A stretch of 36,339 nt of DNA from Gammaproteobacteria bacterium (GCA_024640085.1 JAHEFR010000027.1:1-36339); one strand, 5' to 3'. Shown: positions 7,680 through 16,229, counted from the stretch's first letter. The notes: generated by a model not told the origin, from the sequence alone. Numbers and translations are program-made.

Positions 7680-8812
7680 AGCGCCTGGCCGCCGTCGCCA
7701 TGATTGCTGTGGTCGGCTGCACCTCGGTCGGCGACATCAAGCCGTTTCAGCCCGGTCAGGGCACCACCGCCCTGGCAATGGACGAGAAAAGGCTCTGGTA
7801 TGACTCGGACGAGTTCGACAAGCAGCTTGCCAACGCCGGTGCCATCTACCCGGATGCGGAACTGAAGGCCTACCTCCAGGGCATCGTGGATCGCCTGTTT
7901 CCGGACTACCAGGGCACCATGCCCATCCATCCCTTTTACAGTTCGGAACCCAACGCTTTCTGCCTGCCGAACGGCTCCATCTATTTCGATATCGGCATGT
8001 TCGCCCGGCTCGACAACGAGGCCCAGCTGGCGGCCATCATCGGTCACGAGGGGTCGCATTTCGTCGGTCGCCATTCCCTCAGGTCCGTCCGCAGTGCCAA
8101 GCAGAGCATGAACGCGGTCATGGTCTTCGAGTCCCTGACCGGCATACCGTTGGTCGGGCGGGTGGTAGCCTACTCGTCCATGATGGGCTACTCCCGGGAC
8201 CTGGAAAGGGAGGCAGATACGGTCGGGTTCCAGCGCATGCAGGCGGCCGGCTACGCGACGTCTGAGGCCGGGAAGCCGTTCGAGCGCCTCGCCAGGGAGG
8301 CACAGGTCATGGACTACGACACCCCGGTGTTCTTCTCCTCCCATCCCCAGATGGCCGAGCGTGAGCGAAGCTTCGAAGAGATGGAGAAGGGTTCGCCCCC
8401 GGGCGGCGAGATCAATGAAGACGGCTACCGGGCACGGGTGCTGTCTGCAATACGGACTTCCCTCGCGACCGACCTGGAGAGGCGGGACCCGAAGGTGGTG
8501 ATCTTCCTGATGGAGGATGAGGGCCTGCTGGACCGGTCGCCGCCCGAGTATCGCTACTATCTCGCCGAGGCATATCGGATCCGCGGTGAGCCCGGCGACG
8601 CCGAACGGGCGGAACAGGAATACCTGCTGACGCTGGAGACCAGTCCCGAATTCGCGCCCAATCACGAAGCCCTCGGACTGATCCGGATGAACCAGGGCCG
8701 TAATGAGGAAGCCATCGAGTTCTTCACCCGCTACCTGGAGCTGTCCCCTCGGGCCCAGGATCGGGCTTATATCGAACGATATGTAGCCAGGCTCAAGGAG
8801 CAGACGCAATGA
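7676..8812 (+). CDS. M48-family metalloprotease lipoprotein with TPR tail
   Basis: The 378-residue product begins with a lipoprotein signal ending AVVGC (Cys15). The zinc-protease motif is HEGSH (H124, E125, H128), with the third ligand likely E177 in LEREAD. This matches the M48 peptidase family, which includes BepA and LoiP. Residues about 260-375 are TPR-like, as in BepA, where the repeats contact outer-membrane assembly substrates. The likely role is periplasmic protein quality control at the outer membrane. No lysine or aspartate retention call can be made safely: residue 2 after the Cys is Thr, so sorting to the outer membrane is expected. The GTG start overlaps the previous stop, and the stop overlaps the next ATG (ATGA). 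Confidence 0.85.
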   Translation: MKRLAAVAMIAVVGCTSVGDIKPFQPGQGTTALAMDEKRLWYDSDEFDKQLANAGAIYPDAELKAYLQGIVDRLFPDYQGTMPIHPFYSSEPNAFCLPNGSIYFDIGMFARLDNEAQLAAIIGHEGSHFVGRHSLRSVRSAKQSMNAVMVFESLTGIPLVGRVVAYSSMMGYSRDLEREADTVGFQRMQAAGYATSEAGKPFERLAREAQVMDYDTPVFFSSHPQMAERERSFEEMEKGSPPGGEINEDGYRARVLSAIRTSLATDLERRDPKVVIFLMEDEGLLDRSPPEYRYYLAEAYRIRGEPGDAERAEQEYLLTLETSPEFAPNHEALGLIRMNQGRNEEAIEFFTRYLELSPRAQDRAYIERYVARLKEQTQ

Positions 8813-9387
8813 ACGTGCGACTCACCACTCGGTGTCTTGTCATCATCGGCCTCGTCGCGATCGCGTCCGGCTGCGTTACGCCCCCGAAATGGGAGGATTC
8901 ATACGGCAACGAGTACGTGGACCCGGACGGCGGATACGCCATCACCCTTCCCGAAGGGTGGGCCTGGATCAAGTACAACGCCAAGGCTCCGTTACTCTCC
9001 TCCCACGACGGCCCCGATCTGCAGGCGATCCGCGTGTTCTACCGAGCGCATGACAAGGCCTTTCCAGCCATCGAGGAAAGGTCCTCTGCGGACATGCCGC
9101 CGCGGGAGCTGGCAGAGCTGTTCGTGGCGGACCTGCGCAAGGAGCGCAGCGTGGGCACAATCGAGATCGTCGACAATGTCCCGGCGGATCTGGGCGGGGT
9201 ATCGGGGTTCCGGGTCGAGCTCGCATGGCGATCCGAGAGTGGTTTGAGATACCGCGCGTTGGTTTATGGTTGCGCCACCGCGCGCGGCTTTTACGCCGCT
9301 GCCTACAATGCCCCGCTGCTGCACTATTACGAGAAGAGCGTGGGACCGTTCGAGCAGTCGGTAAGGACCTTCAAGTTCCAGGCCTGA
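8809..9387 (+). CDS. Putative lipoprotein
   Basis: The 192-residue product has a lipoprotein signal ending IASGC (Cys22) and a mature region with alternating hydrophobic strands, including GGYAITLPEGWAW. Short exported proteins with a DxxGYxxxxPEGW-type opening occur in many proteobacteria, but I cannot assign a function. It is coupled to the M48 protease gene by an ATGA overlap and is the last gene of the envelope operon. Confidence 0.7.
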   Translation: MNVRLTTRCLVIIGLVAIASGCVTPPKWEDSYGNEYVDPDGGYAITLPEGWAWIKYNAKAPLLSSHDGPDLQAIRVFYRAHDKAFPAIEERSSADMPPRELAELFVADLRKERSVGTIEIVDNVPADLGGVSGFRVELAWRSESGLRYRALVYGCATARGFYAAAYNAPLLHYYEKSVGPFEQSVRTFKFQA

Positions 9388-9404
9388 GCCGATTCAGGAC
9401 GTTG

Positions 9405-9421
9405 CCGGAACAGTGTTCCGG
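9405..9421 (+). terminator. Short hairpin after the envelope operon
   Basis: CCGGAAC, AGT, GTTCCGG is a perfect 7-bp stem 17 bases after the last stop codon. There is no T-run, so termination is only possible. Confidence 0.35.
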
Positions 9422-9580
9422 TCGTGCTGGCCGGCGTGCCACCGGCAGATGATGCACCGGAGATCATCGAGCGCATTGGTCAATGCGGCGGGTGTTCGTC
9501 GATCCCTGCTATAAAGCCGACTGGATCACGCGTTCGCTGGCGCTTCCCCGCGGTCGGACGGCAGGCAGGAAACGCTCCAA

Positions 9581-10765
9581 TTGACGACACGCTCGACGAC
9601 TTCCTGGCTGCCCCGTACCGTGGTCGTTCTCGGAGCGGTATCGCTGCTGCAGGATGCGGCCAGCGAGATGGTAACGCCACTGTTGCCTGTATTCCTTACG
9701 GCTACCCTCGGCGCCAGTCCGGTGATCGTCGGGCTGGTGGAGGGAGTGGCCGAGGCTACCGCCAGCCTGCTCAAGCTGGTATCCGGGAGGCTGGCGGACC
9801 GGGGCTGGAACGCCAAGGGGATGGTGGTGGGCGGTTACGGCGCATCGACGGCCGCGAGGCCATTGATCGGTCTGGCCCTCGGCTGGCCCTGGGTCCTGGC
9901 GATGCGCTTCCTGGATCGCCTCGGCAAGGGCCTGAGGACTTCGCCGCGGGACGCCATGATTGCGGCGACAACCGCGGAGGACCAGCGGGGCCGGGCCTAC
10001 GGTTTCCATCGCTCCATGGACCATCTGGGTGCGGTCATAGGCCCCCTCGTGGCATTCGTGCTGCTCGGCCTGGGAGTACCGCTTCCCCAGGTCTTCCTCT
10101 TGTCTGTCATCCCAGGGCTCATGGTGGTTGCACTGCTTGTCTTTGGCGTGCCCGACATCCCGCTGACGGGCGATGCTGCCCCCGAGACGGCACCCCTGGC
10201 CTGGCGATCCCTCGACCGGCGGCTCAAGGGGCTGATTGCCGCCACCGGCGGCCTTGCCCTAGCCACGGCCCCGGAAGTGTTCCTCGTCCTGTGGGCCCAA
10301 TCCCGGGGCTTGCAGGTCGTGTGGATTCCGCTGTTGTGGGCGGCGGCCAGCGCGGTCAAGGTGCTGGTGGCCATGCCCGCCGGCCAATGGTCCGACAGGC
10401 TAGGCCGGTTGCCCGTTCTGGTGGCCGGCTGGTTGCTGCGGATCGCGGCGCTGGTGGCCCTGGGCCTGATCGGGGGCGACGGGGTCGTGGTCTGGATCCT
10501 GTTCCTGGCCTACGGGGCGAGCCTCGCATTCACCGAGGGTCCGGAGCGGGCGCTGATCGGGGACTGCGCCAGGGCCGGACAGCGGGCCACGGCATTTGGC
10601 CTGTATCACATGGTCGCGGGCCTGTTGGCGCTGCCCGGCGCGGTGCTGTTCGGCGCGGTGTGGCAGTGGTTCGGACAGGCCACCGCCTTCCTGGTCGCGG
10701 CAGCCCTGACCGCCGGGTCAGTCAGCATCTTGGTGAGCGTGGCTGCCGGCCGCCGGCTCCGGTGA
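9581..10765 (+). CDS. Major facilitator superfamily transporter
   Basis: The 394-residue product has about twelve hydrophobic helices. The loop GRLADRGWNAK after the second helix is the MFS motif-A position. The sequence DRLGKGLRTSPRD (about 110-123) is a conserved loop of a broad MFS subgroup of putative efflux or uptake carriers. The substrate is unknown. The frame has no ATG near its beginning; TTG at 9581 with an AGGA site about ten bases upstream is the best start. The gene is flanked by about 150-190 bp of non-coding DNA on both sides, so it is probably transcribed alone. Confidence 0.8.
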   Translation: MTTRSTTSWLPRTVVVLGAVSLLQDAASEMVTPLLPVFLTATLGASPVIVGLVEGVAEATASLLKLVSGRLADRGWNAKGMVVGGYGASTAARPLIGLALGWPWVLAMRFLDRLGKGLRTSPRDAMIAATTAEDQRGRAYGFHRSMDHLGAVIGPLVAFVLLGLGVPLPQVFLLSVIPGLMVVALLVFGVPDIPLTGDAAPETAPLAWRSLDRRLKGLIAATGGLALATAPEVFLVLWAQSRGLQVVWIPLLWAAASAVKVLVAMPAGQWSDRLGRLPVLVAGWLLRIAALVALGLIGGDGVVVWILFLAYGASLAFTEGPERALIGDCARAGQRATAFGLYHMVAGLLALPGAVLFGAVWQWFGQATAFLVAAALTAGSVSILVSVAAGRRLR

Positions 10766-10918
10766 ATGGCCGGTCAGGCCGCCTGCCGCGAAAGCTCCGC
10801 CCGCAATCCGGGAGCAAAGCCTTCCGACGCCGCTGCGGGGCGGCCGGAACCCGGATCGCGGAACTTTGCAGAGTGACCCCCTGGGGCGTGCGCCTCCGGG
10901 ACGCCTCGCAGACGGGCG

Positions 10919-11077
10919 TCACGCCATCCGGATCGCCTCGAACAGGGTAACGGCACCCAGCGCCAGTGCCACGTACAGGATCGCCGTCATCAGCCGTTCC
11001 GGCACCCGGTCGAGCCAACCGGACGCCGCCAGGGCCTTCACCCTCGCCGTCGATGCCTCTTTGGTGGGATCTTCCAT
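10919..11077 (-). CDS. Small single-helix membrane protein, 52 residues
   Basis: GGGAGG lies six bases upstream of the ATG at 11077. The product has a charged N-terminal half (MEDPTKEAST and following) and one hydrophobic helix at about 31-49 ending FEAIRMA. The frame continues upstream to 11128, but the strong ribosome-binding site decides for 11077. I do not recognise a family. The next gene on this strand is the diiron protein 454 bp away, so the gene probably has its own promoter. Confidence 0.6.
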   Translation of the reverse strand: MEDPTKEASTARVKALAASGWLDRVPERLMTAILYVALALGAVTLFEAIRMA

Positions 11078-11486
11078 CGTAACCTCCCGCGCGTCCGCTG
11101 CCGCCGCTGGCGGCCGATCACGCGTCACCGGCCCGACCCGGACGGAGCCGGACCTTCACTGTTAAACACACCGCAACAACGAAAGGACAGGGCAGGTGGG
11201 ATGGAAAGGTGCGCCTGGCCCTCCACGCGCCATGCGCCCGGCTTCCTGCCGATCGGGAACCCTGCCCGCCCGCCGCTTATGGACTACACGGGGGCGTTGG
11301 CAAGACGTCCGGCGACGGTATCCCCTGATTCCGCTTCGGACATCTTATTTGGCTATATATACCAGCCCGGCCGGGTGTCAAGGGTGGGCGCAGAAAAATT
11401 CTCCCGGGATTGTCAGGATCGAAAGGCGCATCCGCCGCCGGGCGGTTTCCGGTGGCTACCGTCGCGATCCCGACACACGAGAAAGC
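11078..11486. other. Intergenic region without recognised gene
   Basis: About 410 bp between the 52-residue membrane protein and the hairpin after the diiron gene. It contains an AT-rich patch (CTATATATAC around 11353) in otherwise GC-rich DNA, which may be a promoter. No reading frame with credible composition or ribosome-binding site was found. Confidence 0.4.
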
Positions 11487-11510
11487 CCCGGGGACCGGAT
11501 GGTCCCCGGG
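11487..11510 (-). terminator. Hairpin after the diiron-protein gene
   Basis: A perfect 10-bp stem, CCCGGGGACC/GGTCCCCGGG with a four-base loop, lies 21 bases beyond the stop of the minus-strand diiron gene. On that strand it is followed by GCTTTC, a weak T-tract. Confidence 0.6.
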
Positions 11511-11531
11511 ACAAACCGCGGGTGCCGGGAG

Positions 11532-12512
11532 TCAGGCGGCCGCGGAAGTGATAGCGGCGGGGGCTGTCGGTGACCCTGCTTCTATCAGGGGGGCCAGGGC
11601 TGTCACGATTTGGGTCATCTGGGCCTCGGTAGTGAGGTCGCCCAGGATCTCCATGAATCGCGGATCCCCTACGCCGGAGACGATGTACTGCCAGCGGTAT
11701 GCACGAAGCACCGCAGAATTGATCTGCCCGGCCTCGTCATCGCCAAAGTCACGTTTGCTGACGTTCACGAAGTAGTCCGCGTCGGCTTCGGCCTGGAGCT
11801 GCAGGATCCCGTCCACGGCGCCGACCAGCTCGATCAGGTCGTCCACCGCCTGGTCGCGCTGATGCTCGGTCAGGCTCGCGTGTTCGCGCCGCCACTCCAG
11901 TTCGTCCAGGATGGCGTGCTGGGACTCCTCCCTCCAGTGGTACAGGAACACGTCCCTGAACAGATCGGAGAGCTGGTCGTCCGGCGCAATACTCTGCCGG
12001 TAGTGTTGCTGGGTGAATAGCTCGATGTGGCAGGTCAGCCCCAGCACGGCCCAGGTGGACTTGCTGAGCACCGCGGCTGCCACCTCGTTAGGGTCGGGGG
12101 CGCAGACATAGCCTTCGGGCATGCCCTGGGCGGCCATCCGTTCGATTCGGCGGAACAATTCCTGGTGTTTCAGTTCCTCGTCGCTGAAGCGGATCAACGC
12201 TTCGAGGGCGGTCTGGTCTCCGAGCCAGTGGTCGCGGCTGACTTCCAGCACCTTGGCGTTGATGAAACGCTCCACCAGCCCGAAGAGGTTGGCGTAGGTA
12301 CGGCCCTGTACCTGGCTGAGGAAGCGCCGCTCCTCTTCGGCCAGGAAGGCGATCTCGTGCACCAGCGACAGGCCGTCGGGGAGGAATTTCTGCGACAGGT
12401 CGAATTCCCGTCCGCGGATCACATCCTTGTCGATGTCCCAGCGGATCCGCTTTGACGCGTTGATGCATCGCTCATATGTGGCGCCGTCGATGTCGTATAC
12501 GCTGTCTACCAT
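11532..12512 (-). CDS. AurF-like ferritin-type diiron oxygenase
   Basis: The 326-residue product carries a complete set of candidate diiron ligands: E81, E113 and H116 (ExxH in DEELKH), E164 (HIELF), then H192, E196 and H199 in HWREESQH. The H-x3-E-x2-H arrangement and the spacing from the fourth ligand match AurF and CmlI, N-oxygenases that use an extra histidine. AurF converts p-aminobenzoate to p-nitrobenzoate. No biosynthetic cluster surrounds this gene, so the substrate is unknown and a detoxification role is possible. Start: ATG at 12512 with GGAGG nine bases upstream; the frame is open to 12611. It lies downstream of a 40-residue membrane-protein gene and of a promoter with a TetR-type operator. 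Confidence 0.75.
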   Translation of the reverse strand: MVDSVYDIDGATYERCINASKRIRWDIDKDVIRGREFDLSQKFLPDGLSLVHEIAFLAEEERRFLSQVQGRTYANLFGLVERFINAKVLEVSRDHWLGDQTALEALIRFSDEELKHQELFRRIERMAAQGMPEGYVCAPDPNEVAAAVLSKSTWAVLGLTCHIELFTQQHYRQSIAPDDQLSDLFRDVFLYHWREESQHAILDELEWRREHASLTEHQRDQAVDDLIELVGAVDGILQLQAEADADYFVNVSKRDFGDDEAGQINSAVLRAYRWQYIVSGVGDPRFMEILGDLTTEAQMTQIVTALAPLIEAGSPTAPAAITSAAA

Positions 12513-12740
12513 CTCTTTGTCCTCCACTGGCGCGGGGATCTGTCGATCCGTGAGGGCGTCCCGCGCTATTGATGTCTGGATATGTGCCCCTGAATACCAA
12601 CCCGGGCACAACAGCCGGGCAGAAATATGGGAACTCTGTCCCGTCGTCGGCCAAGTCTCCGCTCGGGAACGGGGACCAACGCCCCGCCGTGCGTCCCTGG
12701 CCTTATCCGCATGTCCCGGGGTTCGTGCCGCGGTGGCGGC

Positions 12741-12863
12741 TCAGTGCAACCAGGCCAATGCCGTTACGATCAGACCGGTCCACAGTGCGACGGCGACGGC
12801 CGCGTAGGCGGTCACGTTGTCTCGTTCGTCGCTGAACGGAGAAGGTCGCGTCCTCATCGTCAT
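12741..12863 (-). CDS. Micro membrane protein, 40 residues
   Basis: GAGGAG sits three to eight bases before the ATG at 12863. The product has a polar N-terminus (MTMRTRPSPFSDERDN) and one hydrophobic helix at about 20-38. An upstream ATG at 12926 would overlap the -10 region and is rejected. The gene is the first one after the operator-bearing promoter at 12917-12945 and is followed, after 228 bp, by the diiron oxygenase. No family recognised. Co-regulation with the diiron protein is likely from position. Confidence 0.6.
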   Translation of the reverse strand: MTMRTRPSPFSDERDNVTAYAAVAVALWTGLIVTALAWLH

Positions 12864-12916
12864 GTCTCCTCGATTTCCGCTTGCAAGCGGGTTCATGCTT
12901 TGTGTTGGGGGTGTAA

Positions 12917-12945
12917 TTAATACCAACCAGTCGGTAATAATTCAA
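12917..12945 (-). promoter_or_regulatory. Promoter with TetR-type operator in the spacer (leftward)
   Basis: On the minus strand TTGAAT (12940-12945), a 17-bp spacer and TATTAA (12917-12922) form a good sigma-70 promoter. A 14-bp imperfect palindrome of form ACCnACnnGTnGGT (12922-12935) fills most of the spacer. It shares the core ACCAGTCGGT with the box at 13096-13109 in front of the TetR gene. Confidence 0.7.
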
Positions 12946-13086
12946 GCATCCCGAACCAAAATAAACGAACTGGAGATCGCTTGGGGGTGAAGCTTGGTTG
13001 TCGCAGGTAGCACAAGGCTCTAATTTTAAATGAAAAATTGGGACCCCCACCTCGGCGAATGCTCGGGCACGTCCAGGCAGAAGTAT

Positions 13087-13115
13087 TTGATATATACAGA
13101 CCAGTCGGTTATATT
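13087..13115 (+). promoter_or_regulatory. Promoter with TetR-type operator in the spacer (rightward)
   Basis: TTGATA (13087-13092), a 17-bp spacer and TATATT (13110-13115) precede the TetR gene. The operator-like box at 13096-13109 (ACAnACnnGTnGGT) lies inside the spacer, as in the divergent promoter. This arrangement predicts autorepression. Confidence 0.7.
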
Positions 13116-13149
13116 CTTGCGCAGAATCTGAATGATGGGAGAGCCGGGA

Positions 13150-13794
13150 ATGGCGAGTCGGGGCGAAGCCACGCGTGAAAAAATCCTTCAGGCCACCCAG
13201 GACCTGATCCTGGCGAATGGCTTCTCGGCGACCTCTATCGACAAGGTCCTCGAGAATACCGGTCTGACAAAAGGCGCCTTCTTCTACCACTTCAAGAACA
13301 AGGAGGCGCTCACCCGGGCGGTCATCGAGAGATACTCCCGGAGAGAACAACTGCAGCTGGACGCCGTACTTGACCGGGCCAGGGGCATGACGCGTGACCC
13401 CCTGCAGCAGTTGCTGGTGGGGGTCGGCCTGCTGATAGAAGGCATGGAAGCGGAGATCCGTGCGGCCGGCAGGATGAATCCCGGTTGTCTCTATGGTTCA
13501 TATGCCTACGAGTTGCCGGTCGTCGACGAAGATGCCATGCAGGCGATGCGCGATACGGTCGTGCATTGGCGCGAGACCATCCGGGACCAGCTCGAGCGTG
13601 TGTCGGAACGCTACGTTCCGCGGGTCGAGGTGGATCTGGACGCGCTGGCGGATAATCTCCTTGCGGTGGTAGAAGGCGGGCTGATCCTGGGCCGTCTGAT
13701 GGATGATGCTGGGCAGACGCTGGCGCATCTCAAGCTGTATCGTAATCACCTGGAGTTGCTCTTCGCCCCGGCGGAGCAGGGCGACCGGGCGTAG
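13150..13794 (+). CDS. TetR/AcrR-family transcriptional regulator
   Basis: The 214-residue product begins with the TetR DNA-binding domain: REKILQATQDLI, then a helix-turn-helix at about 27-46 ending GAFFYHFKNKEAL. The remaining 150 residues are the variable ligand-binding domain. The ATG at 13150 has GGGAG eight bases upstream; an ATG at 13132 is possible. It is divergent from the micro membrane protein and diiron genes, and both promoters carry the same box, so it probably represses itself and them until a ligand binds. The ligand may be a substrate of the diiron oxygenase, which is inference. Confidence 0.9.
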   Translation: MASRGEATREKILQATQDLILANGFSATSIDKVLENTGLTKGAFFYHFKNKEALTRAVIERYSRREQLQLDAVLDRARGMTRDPLQQLLVGVGLLIEGMEAEIRAAGRMNPGCLYGSYAYELPVVDEDAMQAMRDTVVHWRETIRDQLERVSERYVPRVEVDLDALADNLLAVVEGGLILGRLMDDAGQTLAHLKLYRNHLELLFAPAEQGDRA

Positions 13795-13856
13795 ACTCAG
13801 CAACGCCTTGCCGGCGGCCACGGTTCCTTGTGGCCCCGGAAAAGACCCTGATTCGG

Positions 13857-14047
13857 CAGTCCGTTCGTTTTCTCAAGACGCAGGATGGTGTGACCATCCC
13901 CTGGGCCGCAGCCGGCTAAGGACCGGCATTGGTCAATGTGGCGATCTGGAGTACGACTGGGACCGCCCCTGCTGCCGGCACCGGAAGCGCTTCTTCGCCG
14001 AGAACTACCGCTTCATCCGACACGACGAGCGCGTGGTGTCCCGGATC
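13857..14047 (+). pseudogene. Relic of an alpha/beta-hydrolase signalling gene
   Basis: Frame one reads QSVRFLKTQDGVTIPWAAAG, then a TAA at 13917-13919, then GPALVNVAIW. After a frame change near 13943-13950 it continues DLEYDWDRPCCRHRKRFF and then YRFIRHDER. This is the opening of the alpha/beta hydrolases often joined to cyclase, winged-helix or TPR signalling modules, normally of the form DGVxIAxA..GxGPxLV...W..HLEYDW.SPxWRHW..F....RFxRYDERG. One in-frame stop, one frameshift and loss of the whole 3' part show that it is dead. The sequence ends against the 3' end of the M3 peptidase gene. Confidence 0.8.
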
Positions 14048-16229
14048 ACTCCCGAATGGCGCCTTCGCTCACAGTAGGCTCGGGCAGCAGTCCGCGAGTC
14101 CGGAGCAGCGGCTCGATATCCGGGTCCTTGCCGCGGAACTTGCGGTACAGGACATCGGGCTCCTCCCGTCCACCTGCCTCGAAGATGTAGGTCTGGAATC
14201 GCTGGGCGAGGGCCGGATCGAAAATGTCGCCCCGCTCCTTGAAGGCCGTAAAAGCGTCCGCGTCGAGGACCTCCGCCCACAGGTAGGCGTAATAGCCCGC
14301 CGAATACCCGCCCGAAAAGATGTGAGCGAAATAGGGGCTGCGATATCGGGGCTCGATCTCGGGAAGGAGACCGTAGCTTTGCAGCACATCGGCCTCGAAC
14401 TGCCTTGCGTCGGTGACTGACGCCGCCTGTTCAGCGCTCATGGTGTGCCACGACAGGTCGAGAAGAGACGCCGCGATGTACTCGGTGGTCATGAATCCCT
14501 GGTTGAACGTGGCCGAGGCGGTGATCTTGTTGATCAGGTCGTCCGGGATCACTCGTCCCGTCTGGTAGTGCCAGGCATAGACGCGCAGCACCTCCGGCTC
14601 CCGGGCCCAGTGCTCCATTACCTGCGAACACAGTTCCACATAGTCCCGCGGAAGCCCCGAGGTACCCGAGAACCGCTCGTAATCGACGGTGGTCAGCATG
14701 CCCTGCAGAGCATGGCCGAATTCGTGAAAAAGCGTCTCCGCCTCGTCGAAGCTCAGCAGGGTCGGCTCGCCTTCCCCCGGCTTGATCAGGTTCAGGTTGT
14801 TGGTGACGATCGGCCGGATGGGGCGGTCGATGTCCGAGGCGTTGCGATAGGTGTTCATCCACGCCCCGCCACTCTTGGAATCACGCGTGTAGTAGTCGGC
14901 CATGAAGACGGCGAGAAACTCGCCGTTGGCGTCCTTGACCTCGAAGACTTCCACGTCGGGATCCCAGGTCGGGACACCTGGCACCGGGTGGAAGGTGATG
15001 CCGAACAGCCGGTTGGCCGCGTAGAAGGCGCCGTTCCGGACCCGGCTGAGTTCGAAATAGGGCTTGAGCTCTTCGTCGTTCAGGGAGAACCTCTGGCGGC
15101 GCAGGCGCTCGGCGTAGTACCACCAGTCCCAACCCTGGAATTCCTCGATGCCGTCCTGTTGCGCCAGGACGCGCATGTCCGCCAGTTCCTCGCGTGCGCG
15201 CTCCAGGCCGGGCTCCCAGACCTGCAGCAGGAACTCCTCCGCCCGCGCCGGGGTCCTGGCCATGTTCACTTCGAGCTGATAATCGGCGTGGGTCGGGTAG
15301 CCCATCAGCTCGGCGCGGCTGGCGCGCAGGCGGACCAGCTCCAGGAGGATTTCACGGTTGTCCGTCTGTCCTCCCTGGCCGCCCCGGGAACGGTAGCCGT
15401 CGAACAACCTCCGCCTGAGTTCACGGTTGTCGGCGTTGGCCATGAATGCCTCGAAGGAAGAACGGTCAAGCCCGAAGACCCAGGCGTCCTCGTGACCGCG
15501 TTTCTTCGCCGTCTCCCGAGCCGCCGCAATGACATCGGTGGGCAGCCCGGACAGATCGGCCGGGTCCGTGATCACCAGTTCAAACGCCTTGGTCTCCGCT
15601 CTGAGGTTCTGGCCGAACTGTGCGCTCAGCTCGGCGATCCGGGAATTGAGCTCCTGGAGGCGCTCGCGGTCTGCCTCGGGCAGAGCCGTGCCGGCGCGCA
15701 CGAAGTCCCGATGGGTGAGTTCGACCAGCCGTTTCTGCTCCGCCCCCAGATCGAGATTGTCCAGGTTCTGGTAGACGGCCTGGACACGACGGTACAGGTC
15801 CTGGTTCAGGTAGACGGCGTCGCGCTCCCGGCCATAGCGAGGCTTGATCTCGAGTTCCAGGGCGTCCAGGGTCGGGTCGGTGTCCGTCCCGGTGATGTTG
15901 TCGAACACCTTGTAAATCCGATTCAGTTCCGACCGTGCCAGTTCGATGGCGAGGATGGTGTTGTCGAAATCCGGTGGCGCCGGATTCTCCAGGATGGCTG
16001 AGATTCGGGCGCGCTGGGTCTCGAAGGCCGCCTCCAGCGCGGGGGCATAATCAGTGTTTTCGATGAGATCGAACGGCGGGACGCCAAGTGGCGTGTCCCA
16101 TTCCCGTATCAAGGGATTCTGGCGCTCAATGTCCACGGTGGCATCCTGGGGCGTTTCGGCTAGGGCGGTTGCGAATATTGCCACAAGGGCTGCGCACAGG
16201 GTCAACGCGGAGGATTTGTTGCTGCTCAT
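14046..16229 (-). CDS. dcp: M3-family peptidyl-dipeptidase, exported
   Basis: The 727-residue product starts with a signal peptide (hydrophobic core about 8-22, ALA before ETPQD). The M3 zinc motif HEFGH is at 502-506, and a glutamate about 30 residues later (DYVELCSQ, E532) is in the third-ligand position. Length and layout fit peptidyl-dipeptidase Dcp (about 680 residues plus signal), which removes C-terminal dipeptides. A periplasmic location is inferred from the signal peptide. The ribosome-binding site is weak. Oligopeptidase A is the alternative, but the overall sequence and export fit Dcp better. Confidence 0.85.
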   Translation of the reverse strand: MSSNKSSALTLCAALVAIFATALAETPQDATVDIERQNPLIREWDTPLGVPPFDLIENTDYAPALEAAFETQRARISAILENPAPPDFDNTILAIELARSELNRIYKVFDNITGTDTDPTLDALELEIKPRYGRERDAVYLNQDLYRRVQAVYQNLDNLDLGAEQKRLVELTHRDFVRAGTALPEADRERLQELNSRIAELSAQFGQNLRAETKAFELVITDPADLSGLPTDVIAAARETAKKRGHEDAWVFGLDRSSFEAFMANADNRELRRRLFDGYRSRGGQGGQTDNREILLELVRLRASRAELMGYPTHADYQLEVNMARTPARAEEFLLQVWEPGLERAREELADMRVLAQQDGIEEFQGWDWWYYAERLRRQRFSLNDEELKPYFELSRVRNGAFYAANRLFGITFHPVPGVPTWDPDVEVFEVKDANGEFLAVFMADYYTRDSKSGGAWMNTYRNASDIDRPIRPIVTNNLNLIKPGEGEPTLLSFDEAETLFHEFGHALQGMLTTVDYERFSGTSGLPRDYVELCSQVMEHWAREPEVLRVYAWHYQTGRVIPDDLINKITASATFNQGFMTTEYIAASLLDLSWHTMSAEQAASVTDARQFEADVLQSYGLLPEIEPRYRSPYFAHIFSGGYSAGYYAYLWAEVLDADAFTAFKERGDIFDPALAQRFQTYIFEAGGREEPDVLYRKFRGKDPDIEPLLRTRGLLPEPTVSEGAIRE

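Noticed and set aside
9473-9486. CATTGGTCAATG-like sequence also seen near 13927
   Set aside because: Only about 13 shared bases between unrelated contexts; a chance match is sufficient explanation.
9424-10950. A 508-codon plus-strand frame overlapping the MFS gene
   Set aside because: Arg/Gly/Pro-rich shadow in another frame; the MFS frame gives a clean polytopic protein.
14445-16001. A 518-codon plus-strand frame across the M3 peptidase
   Set aside because: Antisense shadow with no recognisable domain; the minus-strand gene has a signal peptide and HEFGH motif.
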